Shown in pieces: positions 8,863-17,127 of a stretch of 64,000 nucleotides of DNA. The notes beneath the pieces were generated by a model. It was not told the DNA's origin. It worked only from the letters and a program-made list of their open reading frames with translations, and did no database searches. Position numbers and translations under genes: made by a program. The DNA lies in assembly GCA_963724015.1 (NCBI GenBank), contig CAVRTM010000004.1:124001-188000 (forward strand), given 5' to 3'. Position 1 is the stretch's first letter, and the number at the start of each line of letters is the position of its first letter. Origin of the DNA: CAVRTM01 sp963724015. GTDB taxonomy: Bacteria > Actinomycetota > Actinomycetes > Actinomycetales > Dermatophilaceae.

Positions 8863-9953
8863 GCAGTCCCAGCGCCCCCGCCGGCGCCCCCTCCCTGGCC
8901 GACCGCCGACGCGCCGCCCAGCCGGGGGTGACCCGCCACCTCGGAGCCGGGGCGCAGCCCTCGCCGGCGCAGGTCCTGGCCGACCTGGCGCAGGAGACGG
9001 CGCTGCTGGGGGAGGCCGGACGGTGGGACCGCTACGGCGCCCACGGCCCGGTCGGCGAGCTGGAGCGCCGGGTGGCCGAGCTGCTGGGCAAGCCGGCGGC
9101 GGCGATGTTCCCCAGCGGTGTCATGGCCCAGCAGTCGGTCCTGCGCTGCTGGACCGACCGGCAGGGCTCCGCCCGGGTGGCGCTGCCCGGCCTGTCGCAC
9201 CTGCTGCACCACGAGCAGGACGGACCGGCGCTGCTGCACGGCCTGCGCTACGAGCACCTGACCGAGGCCGCCCGCACACCCACGGCCGAGGACCTCGACG
9301 CGGTCAAGGGCCCGCTGGGGGCGGTCCTGGTCGAGCTGCCGCTGCGTGATGGGGGCTACCTGCTGCCCACGTGGGAGGAGCTGGTCGACCTCTCGCGCGC
9401 CTGCCGGGAGCGCGGGGTGCCGCTGCACCTGGACGGGGCGCGGCTCTGGGAGTCCGCGCCGTACTGGGGGCGCGAGCTGCACGAGGTGGCCGCACTGGCC
9501 GACAGCGTCTACGTCTCGTTCTACAAGGGCCTGCGCGGCCTGGCCGGCGCCGTGGTGGCGGGGCCGGCGGACCTGGTGGACGAGGCACGCCAGTGGCGCA
9601 CGAGGATGGGCGGCACGCTGTTCGCCCTGCACCCGTATGCCGTGGCGGGCCTGCGTGGGCTGCGGCTCGAGCTGCCGCGGATGGCCGACTACCGTGAGCG
9701 TGCGGTCGAGCTGGCCACGCTGTTGCAGGACAGGGGCATCGGCGTCTTCCCGGATCCGCCGCACACGAACGCGTTCCGCATCCACGTGCCCCGCCCCGCC
9801 GCCGAGCTCGACGAGCGGGTCGTGTCGCTGATGGAGCGCGAGGCGCTGGCCCTGACGCCGCCGTTCACCGACGCCGACGTGCCGGGCTGGGCCTGGACCG
9901 AGCTGAGCGTGGGTGCCGCCACGATGGAGTGGGACCCGCACCGAGGCCGCTGA
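8859..9953 (+). CDS. Threonine aldolase / beta-eliminating lyase family PLP enzyme
   Basis: 364 residues as read. It has fold-type I PLP motifs: DRYGAHGPVGELERRVAELL, the aromatic and phosphate region KPAAAMFPSGVMAQQSVL, the Asp of VPLHLDGARLWESAP, and the Schiff-base lysine in VYVSFYKGLRGLAG. The family cleaves L-threonine or L-allo-threonine to glycine and acetaldehyde, or related beta-hydroxy amino acids. The ATG overlaps the pdxH stop. The extreme C-terminus appears shifted: one extra C near 9939 produces DPHRGR and a stop. Dropping it gives DPTEAADLLARTLLG ending at 9981, a natural-looking helical end. Substrate preference is uncertain. Confidence 0.85.
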   Translation: MSSPSAPAGAPSLADRRRAAQPGVTRHLGAGAQPSPAQVLADLAQETALLGEAGRWDRYGAHGPVGELERRVAELLGKPAAAMFPSGVMAQQSVLRCWTDRQGSARVALPGLSHLLHHEQDGPALLHGLRYEHLTEAARTPTAEDLDAVKGPLGAVLVELPLRDGGYLLPTWEELVDLSRACRERGVPLHLDGARLWESAPYWGRELHEVAALADSVYVSFYKGLRGLAGAVVAGPADLVDEARQWRTRMGGTLFALHPYAVAGLRGLRLELPRMADYRERAVELATLLQDRGIGVFPDPPHTNAFRIHVPRPAAELDERVVSLMEREALALTPPFTDADVPGWAWTELSVGAATMEWDPHRGR

Positions 9954-10048
9954 CCTGCTGGCGCGCACGCTGCTGGGCTGACGTGGGTCGGTCGCCGCGA
10001 GACCCCACTGTTGGTTTTTGGGGAAATACGCGAGACTCTGCGTTGACG

Positions 10049-10066
10049 TGTGGAGAACTGTCCACA
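10049..10066. promoter_or_regulatory. Inverted repeat upstream of edd
   Basis: TGTGGA and TCCACA flank the 6-base spacer GAACTG, making an 18-bp dyad about 130 bases before the edd start. It could be an operator for a sugar-acid regulator; no regulator gene is adjacent. Confidence 0.4.
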
Positions 10067-10117
10067 TGCCGAAACGTTGCGGCGAGGTTCTTGCCGGACC
10101 CCGGAGGGCGTGCCGTA

Positions 10118-10133
10118 GCGTGATCGCTGTCAC
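10118..10133. promoter_or_regulatory. CRP/GlxR-like binding site before edd
   Basis: CGTGATCGCTGTCACA matches the cyclic-AMP receptor consensus TGTGA-N6-TCACA at all but the first base. It lies about 64 bases upstream of the edd GTG start, in the only gap before the edd-eda operon, so carbon-source control of the Entner-Doudoroff genes is plausible. This is a motif match only. Confidence 0.5.
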
Positions 10134-10196
10134 ACGCGGGCGTCAGCGTCGCCGTTCCGCCAGTATCTGGCCGATCGCACCTCCTCGGGAGCACCC

Positions 10197-12089
10197 GTGT
10201 CCGACCATGCCGCCGTTCCTCCTTCGCACGTGCCCGTGCACCGCGTCGTCGCGGACGTGACCGAGCGCGTTGTCGCGCGCAGCCGGGAGACCCGGACCGC
10301 CTACCTCTCGCGCATCTCGCAGGCCGCCGCCGAGCGCGGTGGGCGCCCCACCCGCGCCGACCTCGGCTGCAGCAACCTGGCCCACGCCGTCGCCTCCTGC
10401 GGCGGGTCCGATCGCGTTGCGCTCGCAGGCGACTCGGCCGTGAGCATCGGGATCGTCACGTCGTACAACGACATGCTCTCGGCGCACGCGCCGTACGAGA
10501 CCTACCCCCAGCAGATCAAGGCGACTGCGCGCTCCATCGGCGGGGTCGCACGGGTGGCGGGCGGCGTCCCGGCCATGTGCGACGGGATCACGCAGGGCCG
10601 GGCGGGCATGGAGCTGAGCCTGTTCAGCCGCGACGTGATCGCGATGTCCGCGGCGATCGCCCTCTCCCACGACGCGTTCGACGCGGCCCTGATGCTCGGC
10701 GTCTGCGACAAGATCGTGCCCGGGCTGGTGGCGGGTGCGCTCGCGTTCGGCCACCTGCCCACCGCGATGATCCCGGCCGGCCCGATGGCCTCCGGCCTGC
10801 CCAACGCCGAGAAGGCTGCCGTCCGGCGCGCGCACGCCGACGGCAAGGTCGGCCGCGAGGAGCTGCTGGCCGCCGAGGTGGCGTCGTACCACTCGCCGGG
10901 CACCTGCACCTTCTACGGCACCGCCAACTCCAACCAGCTGCTGATGGACGTGATGGGCCTGCACCTGCCGGGTGCCGCGTTCGTCCACCCCGACAGTCCG
11001 CTGCGTGCCGCGCTGACCGAGGCCGCCACGCGCCGGGTGGCCGAGATCGCTTCCGGCGACAACGTCTACGGCATCGGTGACATCGTCGACGAGAAGGTCG
11101 TCGTCAACGGCGTCGTGGCGCTGCTCGCGACCGGCGGCTCGACGAACCACACCATGCACCTGGTGACGATGGCGGCGGCGGCCGGCGTGCAGCTCACGTG
11201 GGAGGACTTCGACGACCTGTCGCGCGTCGTCCCGCTGCTGGCCCGCATGTACCCCAACGGCCCCGCCGACGTGAACCACTTCCACGCCGCCGGCGGCACG
11301 CCGTTCCTGGTCGGCACGCTGGTCGACGCGGGGCTGCTGCACGAGGACGTGCTGACCCTTGCCGGTCCCGGTCTGAGCCGCTACCGGCAGATGCCGGGTC
11401 TGGACGAGCAGGGCGACCTCGTCTGGCGCGACGTCGATCCCGTCACGGGCAACCCCGACGTGCTGCGCCCGGTGGCCGAGGCGTTCGAGCCCGACGGCGG
11501 CCTGCGCATGCTCAGCGGCACCCTCGGGAATGCCGTCATGAAGGTGTCCTCGGTCGCGGCCGAGCACCGGGTGATCGAGGCGCCGGTGCGGGTGTTCACC
11601 GACCAGGTCGGCTTCCTCACCGCGTTCTCGCGGCGCGAGCTGGACCGGGACGTCGTCGTCGTCATCCGCGACCAGGGTCCCTCGGCGAACGGGATGCCCG
11701 AGCTGCACACGCTGACACCGTCGCTCGGCGTCCTGCAGAAGCGGGGCCACCAGGTCGCGCTGCTCACCGACGGCCGCATGTCCGGGGCCTCCGGCACCAT
11801 CCCGGCCGCCATCCACCTGACGCCCGAGTCGGTGCACGGGGGGCCGATCTCCCGGCTGCGGGACGGTGACGTCGTGCGGCTGGACGCCGACGCCGGCACG
11901 CTCGACGCACTGGTGGATCCTGCGGAGTGGGAAGGCCGTACGCCGGCACTGCCCTCGCACCAGGACACTTCCGGCACCGGTCGCGAGCTGTTCGCCGCGT
12001 TCCGGTCCGTCGTCGGTCGCGCTGACCAGGGCGCCCACGTGTTCGGCCCGGCCCCCACCGCCCTCACCCACCTGCAGGAGACCCGATGA
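10197..12089 (+). CDS. edd: Phosphogluconate dehydratase
   Basis: A protein of 630 residues that dehydrates 6-phosphogluconate to KDPG, the first committed Entner-Doudoroff step. It is of the IlvD/Edd iron-sulfur family. Visible signatures are CDKIVPGLVAGALAFG with its cluster cysteine, a proposed cluster cysteine in GGVPAMCDGITQG, SPGTCTFYGTANSNQLLMDV, and the C-terminal GRMSGASGTIPAAIHLTPES. Length matches Edd. The start is GTG 10197 after CGGGAG. The stop overlaps eda (ATGA). CRP-like and dyad motifs lie upstream. Note FSRRELDRDVVVVIRDQGPS in the last third, as in Edd rather than IlvD. Confidence 0.96.
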   Translation: MSDHAAVPPSHVPVHRVVADVTERVVARSRETRTAYLSRISQAAAERGGRPTRADLGCSNLAHAVASCGGSDRVALAGDSAVSIGIVTSYNDMLSAHAPYETYPQQIKATARSIGGVARVAGGVPAMCDGITQGRAGMELSLFSRDVIAMSAAIALSHDAFDAALMLGVCDKIVPGLVAGALAFGHLPTAMIPAGPMASGLPNAEKAAVRRAHADGKVGREELLAAEVASYHSPGTCTFYGTANSNQLLMDVMGLHLPGAAFVHPDSPLRAALTEAATRRVAEIASGDNVYGIGDIVDEKVVVNGVVALLATGGSTNHTMHLVTMAAAAGVQLTWEDFDDLSRVVPLLARMYPNGPADVNHFHAAGGTPFLVGTLVDAGLLHEDVLTLAGPGLSRYRQMPGLDEQGDLVWRDVDPVTGNPDVLRPVAEAFEPDGGLRMLSGTLGNAVMKVSSVAAEHRVIEAPVRVFTDQVGFLTAFSRRELDRDVVVVIRDQGPSANGMPELHTLTPSLGVLQKRGHQVALLTDGRMSGASGTIPAAIHLTPESVHGGPISRLRDGDVVRLDADAGTLDALVDPAEWEGRTPALPSHQDTSGTGRELFAAFRSVVGRADQGAHVFGPAPTALTHLQETR

Positions 12090-12733
12090 CCGCCGTACCC
12101 ACCCAGCAGCTGACGGCCGGGGAGCTCCTCGTGGTCAGCCCCGTCGTGCCGGTGGTGGTGGTCGACGACCTCGAGCAGGCCGTGCCGCTGGCCCGGGCCC
12201 TCGCGCGCGGTGGTGTCGGCATCATCGAGATCACCCTGCGCACCGCCGCCGGCCTGGGCGCGATCGAGCGCGTGGCCGCCGAGGTGCCAGAGATCCTCAC
12301 CGGCGCCGGCACCGTCACCACCCCCGAGGAGGCCGAGGCGGTACGTCGCGCCGGGGCCCAGTTCATCGTCACGCCCGGGTCACCTCCCAGGCTGCTGGAT
12401 GCGGTCCTGGACACCGGTCTCCCGGTCCTGGCCGGCTCGTCCACGCTCACCGAGATGATGCGGCTGGCCGAGCGGGGCCTCACGGCGATGAAGTTCTTCC
12501 CGGCCGAGGCCAGCGGCGGGCGCCCCTACCTCTCGGCGGTCGCCGGCCCGATGCCCGGGCTCCGGTTCTGCCCGACCGGTGGGATCTCGATGGCCAACGC
12601 CGCCGACTACCTCGCGCTGCCGAATGTCGGCTGTGTCGGCGGGTCGTGGCTCACGCCCAAGGACGCGGTGGCCGCGCAGGACTGGGCGCGCATCGAGGAA
12701 CTCGCCCGGAAGGCCGCGGCCCTACGCGGCTGA
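12086..12733 (+). CDS. eda: KDPG aldolase (2-dehydro-3-deoxy-phosphogluconate aldolase)
   Basis: A protein of 215 residues that cleaves KDPG to pyruvate and glyceraldehyde-3-phosphate. It is a class I aldolase TIM barrel. The catalytic Glu is in GIIEITLRTAAG, and the Schiff-base lysine is in LTAMKFFPAEASGG. The phosphate-binding end reads FCPTGGISMANAADYLAL. The start overlaps the edd stop, so Edd and Eda are made in step. A second member of this family at 43.0 kb lies in the galactonate operon and probably handles the 6-phosphogalactonate isomer. Confidence 0.95.
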   Translation: MTAVPTQQLTAGELLVVSPVVPVVVVDDLEQAVPLARALARGGVGIIEITLRTAAGLGAIERVAAEVPEILTGAGTVTTPEEAEAVRRAGAQFIVTPGSPPRLLDAVLDTGLPVLAGSSTLTEMMRLAERGLTAMKFFPAEASGGRPYLSAVAGPMPGLRFCPTGGISMANAADYLALPNVGCVGGSWLTPKDAVAAQDWARIEELARKAAALRG

Positions 12734-12738
12734 GCTGC

Positions 12739-12764
12739 TTCCCTGCCCGACCCCGGGCAGGGAA
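12739..12764 (+). terminator. Hairpin terminator after edd-eda
   Basis: TTCCCTGCCC (12739-12748) and GGGCAGGGAA (12755-12764) make a perfect 10-bp stem with a 6-base loop, five bases after the eda stop. The remaining gap to 13050 shows no convincing ORF or RNA gene. Confidence 0.82.
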
Positions 12765-13050
12765 CAGCCCGCGAGTTCCGGCGGAGGCCGGAGTGCGATG
12801 GACGAGTCGCACGTGCTCGCGGGCTGCGGTGACTGCTGTGGATTGCGGTTCACCCTTGCCGTCCGGACTGGCGCCCGGGGGCACCAGGGGATTCGGCTGG
12901 CTAGCGCGCAGCCACCTCACACGTCCGTTGGGTATTCACTAGGCGGACCACCTCCCTTCTTGTGTACCCGCACCGTATGTCGCCACGGCGAACGCGGCAA
13001 CTGGAATCTCCCAGAGCGAACACCGTTGTGGTTGCACGGGGTACGACGAA

Positions 13051-13100
13051 GCGGCCGGCTCGTCGCGCAGCCGAGGGGGTGGCTGGGACGAGCCGGCCGC
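13051..13100. terminator. Long hairpin between the convergent eda and nitroreductase genes
   Basis: GCGGCCGGCTCGTC (13051-13064) and GACGAGCCGGCCGC (13087-13100) pair perfectly over 14 bp. The loop holds a second CAGCC/GGCTG stem (13068-13072 with 13081-13085). It lies 67 bases past the nitroreductase stop, so it probably terminates that gene and may work both ways. Confidence 0.72.
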
Positions 13101-13166
13101 AGGCGGCGCCGCCGGGAGGGGGTTCGGGGCGCCGGCACACCTCCGCGGAGGTGCTGGCCAGAAGGC

Positions 13167-13817
13167 TCAGACGGTCGTGACGACCTCGTCATAGTCCAGG
13201 CGGGGCAGGCGGTCCATCCAGGCCGACTCGCCCGGCTTGCCGATGTTGACCACGGACAGGACGCGGTGCTCGCCGTCGGGGAAGAACTCGCGGTTGAGCG
13301 CCTCGGCGTCGTACCCGGTCATCGGGCCGGCGGCCAGGCCCGCGGCGCGGACAGCCAGGATGAAGTAGGCCACCTGCAGCGTGCCGTTGAGCGTCGCGCT
13401 CTCGGCACGCATCGCGTCGTCGGCGGCGAACAGGTCACGGGCGCCCGGGAAGTGCGGGAAGGTGCGCGGGAACTCGTCGTGGAAGGCGAGGTCGGCGGCG
13501 AGGATCGCGACGAGCGGGGCGGTGGAGGTCTTGGCCTTGTTGCCACCGGCCATCGTCTCGACCAGGCGCCCGCGGGCCTCCGGGCTGCGCACGAGCACGA
13601 TCCGCAGCGGCTGGTTGTTCATCGAGGTGGGGGCCCACTTGGCGAGGTCGTAGATCGCGCGGACCTGCTCCTCGGACACCGGCTCGTCGGTGAAGGTGTT
13701 GGCCGTGCGGGCCTCCCGGAACAGCAGGTCCTGGGCCTCGGGTGAGAGCACGAGCTCCGTGCGGAACTGGGCCTCGAGGTCCTGCAGGTCGTTCTGGGTG
13801 TCGGGGTGCGTCGTCAT
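13167..13817 (-). CDS. Nitroreductase family protein (RutE/HadB-like malonic semialdehyde reductase)
   Basis: A protein of 216 residues with an FMN-dependent nitroreductase fold. Motifs of the RutE/HadB branch are ARTANTFTDEPVSEEQVR, the FMN-contacting LAKWAPTSMNNQPLRIVLV, and AAGLAAGPMTGYDAEALN followed by VLSVVNIGKPGESAW. RutE reduces malonic semialdehyde to 3-hydroxypropionate; many homologues have broader substrates. ATG 13817 has no ribosome site and may be near-leaderless. A GTTGA-N8-TCAAC dyad (13824-13841) just upstream may be an operator. No rut genes are nearby, so the physiological substrate is open. Confidence 0.85.
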   Translation of the reverse strand: MTTHPDTQNDLQDLEAQFRTELVLSPEAQDLLFREARTANTFTDEPVSEEQVRAIYDLAKWAPTSMNNQPLRIVLVRSPEARGRLVETMAGGNKAKTSTAPLVAILAADLAFHDEFPRTFPHFPGARDLFAADDAMRAESATLNGTLQVAYFILAVRAAGLAAGPMTGYDAEALNREFFPDGEHRVLSVVNIGKPGESAWMDRLPRLDYDEVVTTV

Positions 13818-13871
13818 GACTGGTTGAACAGTCAATCAACGGTGGTCATTCCCGCTCGCTCGTGGTCTGCG

Positions 13872-14582
13872 TCACACCGGCCGGACGGACGCCGCATCCA
13901 CGGCCAGCCAGATCGCCTCGGCCTGCGCGAGCAGCCGGCCGGCGGCGTCGTACAGGCAGGTGGCGCTGAGGAACTTGCGGCCGGAGTGCCCGCGCGGCCA
14001 CGCCATGACGACGTGCGGCTGGCCGACGGCCGGCAGTGCGTGCACCCGCGCGGTCATCGTGCCCAGCACCATCTCTCGCCCCGCGATGCCCGAGGCCCAC
14101 GCGCCGGGGCAGTCCAGTGCGGCCCAGACCAGCTCGGGGGTCGACTCCGCCGGCGTCCACGCGGCGGCGCGCAGCGCTTCTGTGCCGGGCAGCGGTCCCG
14201 TGCGCAGGCACAGGGCCTCGGCCGGGTCGCGCGCGGTGCCGCAGGCGAAGCAGGTGGGGAAGGGGTGGCTGACCAGCCCCTCGTACGACGCGCCGGCCGC
14301 CTCGGCGTCGGCGTAGGGCACCGGCGCGGGCAGGCGCGTCTCGTCCAGCGGCTCGGCCGAGATGGCCGAGGCCACCAGGGTGCTGCCGTCCCAGATCTCC
14401 ACCGTGCCGTCGTCGGCGCGCGCGACGTCCATCTCGACGTCCAGCGGCGGCGGGGTGCGCAGCCGGACGGTCACGGTGGCGCCGGGGTCGACCAGCTGGG
14501 CCAGGTGCCCGGAGGTCCAGCCGCCGTTGCCGGAGGCCGGCGGCCCGCAGAAGCGGGCGGGGACCAGGAAGGACTCACTCAC
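13872..14582 (-). CDS. Hotdog-fold thioesterase-like protein
   Basis: 236 residues. Two hotdog-like halves are visible: the N-terminus GPPASGNGGWTSGHLAQLV with VTVRLRTPPPLDVEMDV, and the C-terminal half VWAALDCPGAWASG followed by GTMTARVHALPAVGQPHVV. Between them, PFPTCFACGTARDP has two close cysteines, as in a conserved actinobacterial family of predicted acyl-CoA thioesterases. The gene lies 54 bases upstream of the nitroreductase start on the same strand. Neither its substrate nor a link to its neighbours can be stated. Confidence 0.7.
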   Translation of the reverse strand: MSESFLVPARFCGPPASGNGGWTSGHLAQLVDPGATVTVRLRTPPPLDVEMDVARADDGTVEIWDGSTLVASAISAEPLDETRLPAPVPYADAEAAGASYEGLVSHPFPTCFACGTARDPAEALCLRTGPLPGTEALRAAAWTPAESTPELVWAALDCPGAWASGIAGREMVLGTMTARVHALPAVGQPHVVMAWPRGHSGRKFLSATCLYDAAGRLLAQAEAIWLAVDAASVRPV

Positions 14583-14646
14583 CGCGGCACCGTAGCGCGG
14601 GCCCTGCGCCGAGCGTGCGGAACCCCCGCCCGAGGGGCGGCCCGGG

Positions 14647-16017
14647 TCAGTCCCGCGCGGCGGCGTAGCGCTCGAGGGCGACCTCGCGTTCGTGGGCGTG
14701 GTCGACGACCGGCTCGGGATAGCCCTGGGCGTGGCCGTCCAGGACCTTCCACGGCTCGTGCACCGCGGCCCCGGCGATGTGCGCCAGCTCGGGGACGTAG
14801 CGGCGCACGTAGTCGCCGTCGGGGTCGAACCGGCGGCCCTGCGTGACCGGGTTGAAGATCCGGAAGTACGGCGAGGCGTCGGTGCCGGTGCCGGCCACCC
14901 ACTGCCAGCCGTGGTTGTTGGAGGCGATGTCGCCGTCGCGCAGGTAGCGCAGGAAGTGCCGGGCGCCGTGCGGCCACCAGATGTGCAGGTCCTTGACGAG
15001 GAAGCTGGCCACGATCATCCGCACCCGGTTGTGGACCCATCCCTCGGCGAGCAGCTGGCGCATGCCGGCGTCCACGAACGGGAACCCGGTGCGCCCCTGC
15101 TGCCACGCCTCGAGCAGGTCGGGGTGGTCGGCCGGGTCGTCGTACGTCATCGACCGGAGCTCCTGCTTGAGGTCGCCCCACGCCGAGTCGGGCCGGTGCC
15201 AGAGCACGTCGGCGTAGAACTCGCGCCAGGCCAGCTCCGTCGCGAACGTCGTCGGCCCCTTGCCGCGGGAGCCGGGATGAGCGGCGAGGTCGGCCAGCAG
15301 CGTGCGGGGGTGGACCTCGCCGTACTTCAAGGAGGCCGAGAGCTGGGAGGTGCCCAACAGGTCGGGCCTGTTCCGGCGCTCGGCGTAGTCCTCGATGCCC
15401 TCGTCGAGGAACGCGTGCCAGCGCTCGAGCGCGGCCGGCTCACCTGCCGGCGGCAGCTCGGGCACGCCGTCGCCGGGCTCGGGCAGGTCCTCGGAGTCGA
15501 CCCCGCGGGCCCAGTGCAGGTCGCGCGGCACGGCGGCCGGGCGCGGCCAGCCGTGCGCCCGCCACGCGCGGGCGAAGGGGGTGAACACCTGGTACGGCGT
15601 GCCGCCGCCGGTCGTCAGCGTGCCCGGGCCCACGGCGTACGGCGTGCCGGTGGCCACCAGGGGGACGCCGTCGCGGCCCAGCGCCTCCCGCACCCGCTCG
15701 TCGCGGCGGCGGCCGAAGGGTGTGGTCTCGGCGCTGATGTGGACGGTGCCCGCGCCGATCTCCCGCGCCAGCTGGGGGAGCACGGTCGTCGGCGAGCCGT
15801 GCCGGATGACCAGCGCGCCGTCGTACTGCTCGTGCAGAGCCCGCAGCGACCGCGTCAGCCACGCCCGCCGCGAGGGGCCGGCCGGGTCCCACAGCCGCGG
15901 GTCGAGGACGAACAGCGGCAGCACCGAGCCGCCGGACGCGGCCTCGGACGCCGCGACGAGGGCGGGGTGGTCGGCCAGCCTCAGGTCGCGCCGCAGCCAG
16001 AGGAGGGAGTCGGGCAC
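14647..16017 (-). CDS. phr: Deoxyribodipyrimidine photolyase
   Basis: A protein of 456 residues that repairs pyrimidine dimers with blue light and FADH-. The N-terminal antenna domain begins SLLWLRRDLRLADHPALV. The C-terminal FAD domain carries ELAWREFYADVLWHRPDS, TGFPFVDAGMRQLLAEGWVH, NRVRMIVASFLVKDLHIWW, and the tail NNHGWQWVAGTGTDASPYFR with FDPDGDYVRRYVPEL. These match class I CPD photolyases. Start GTG 16017 is where homology begins. It is divergent from the IdeR gene, with only 19 bases between the start codons. Confidence 0.95.
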   Translation of the reverse strand: MPDSLLWLRRDLRLADHPALVAASEAASGGSVLPLFVLDPRLWDPAGPSRRAWLTRSLRALHEQYDGALVIRHGSPTTVLPQLAREIGAGTVHISAETTPFGRRRDERVREALGRDGVPLVATGTPYAVGPGTLTTGGGTPYQVFTPFARAWRAHGWPRPAAVPRDLHWARGVDSEDLPEPGDGVPELPPAGEPAALERWHAFLDEGIEDYAERRNRPDLLGTSQLSASLKYGEVHPRTLLADLAAHPGSRGKGPTTFATELAWREFYADVLWHRPDSAWGDLKQELRSMTYDDPADHPDLLEAWQQGRTGFPFVDAGMRQLLAEGWVHNRVRMIVASFLVKDLHIWWPHGARHFLRYLRDGDIASNNHGWQWVAGTGTDASPYFRIFNPVTQGRRFDPDGDYVRRYVPELAHIAGAAVHEPWKVLDGHAQGYPEPVVDHAHEREVALERYAAARD

Positions 16018-16036
16018 AGGTGAGAGGCTATGCCAC

Positions 16037-16733
16037 GTGACCGACCTCATCGACACCACCGAGATGTACCTGCGGACCATCTTCGAGCTGGAGGAGGAGG
16101 GCATCGTGCCGCTGCGGGCCCGGATCGCCGAGCGCCTTGGTCATTCCGGTCCGACGGTGAGCCAGACCGTCGCGCGGATGCAGCGCGACGGGCTGCTGAG
16201 CCTGGCCGGCGACCGCCACCTGGAGCTGTCGGCGGAGGGGCGGCAGATCGCCACCCGCGTCATGCGCAAGCACCGGCTCGCCGAGCGGCTGCTGCTCGAC
16301 GTCGTCGGCCTGGAGTGGGAGTACGTCCACGAGGAGGCGTGCCGGTGGGAGCACGTGATGAGCGAGCGGGTCGAGCGCAAGATCCTGGCGCTGATCGGCG
16401 AGCACCGCGAGAGCCCGTACGGCAACCCGATCCCCGGTCTGGACGAGCTGGGCGAGGAGCCCAACGAGGCGTTCCGCCTCGGCGTGACGAGCCTGCTCGA
16501 GCTGGCGGGGGAGACCCCGGCTGTCGTGGTCGTGCGGCGTATCGGTGAGCCGGCGCAGGTCGACCACGAGGCGCTGAGCCTGCTGACCGTGGCAGGGCTG
16601 CTGCCCGGGCAGCGGGTGCGGGTCCGCCGTGACGACGGCCGCGTCATCGTCGAGCCGCGACGGTGCCGACGAGGCCGGGGGCGTCTCGCTGCCGGCCGAC
16701 GTCGCGGCCCACGTGTTCGCCGCCCGCGACTGA
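16037..16733 (+). CDS. DtxR/IdeR-family metal-dependent regulator, frame broken near 16657
   Basis: About 231 residues after correction. The N-terminal wHTH (IDTTEMYLRTIFELEEEG, AERLGHSGPTVSQTVARMQR) and the metal and dimerisation domain (VGLEWEYVHEEACRWEHVMS) are typical of DtxR. The site residues Cys-x-x-x-His and the EHVMSE segment are present, followed by SPYGNPIPGLDELG. The SH3-like third domain starts AGLLPGQRVRVRRDDG. At about 16657 one extra base (gagccgcgacggt) shifts the frame. The corrected tail reads DGADEAGGVSLPADVAAHVF and stops at 16733. It may regulate iron uptake or storage; no metal transporter is adjacent. Confidence 0.88.
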
Positions 16734-16939
16734 CCGAGGCGTCGTCGCTGCCGCGCTCATGCGTGAGGTCGGCGTGGCCGTCGCCGACGGGCGTTCGCGG
16801 GGTGTGGCGGTTTCCACAGGGCTGTGGGGGCCGGATGTGACTTAGTACCCACTGCTGTGTACCGTGATCCTGCCCTCCAGCCTCGGGGGGCTCCTGACGT
16901 GGTTCGCCTAGTCCTGTCACCACGTCCCGGACAGCTCAC

Positions 16940-17115
16940 ACATCCGCTTGGCAGGAGCGGGGGACCCACTTCCGGGGCGTCGTACGACGCTCCTTGGGGT
17001 GAAGCCCACACGCAGGTCGGCAGTCGGACACCGTTGTGTCCCAAGCCGATTCGCACGTGGGCCGGGTGCATACCTCCCACCCGAACCCGACAGCTCACCT
17101 CGTAGGCGTCTGGAG
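16940..17115 (+). promoter_or_regulatory. ydaO/yuaA-type c-di-AMP riboswitch
   Basis: The leader of the NlpC/P60 gene carries the conserved blocks of the ydaO class in order: GAGCGGGGGACCCACTTC, then TTGGGGTGAAGCC, a variable stem around GTCGGCAGTCGGACACC, and the closing CCGAACCCGACAGCTCACCT with CGTAGGCG (17091-17108). These lie 20-190 bases before the GTG start. This class binds cyclic di-AMP and in actinobacteria turns off cell-wall hydrolase genes. The exact edges are approximate. Confidence 0.88.
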
Positions 17116-17127
17116 AGGTCCATACAC

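Noticed and set aside
12765..13050. A second riboswitch in the gap after edd-eda
   Set aside because: Some short strings resemble the ydaO leader at 17 kb (such as ACACCGTTGTG), but the conserved CCCGACAGCT block and pairing order are missing.
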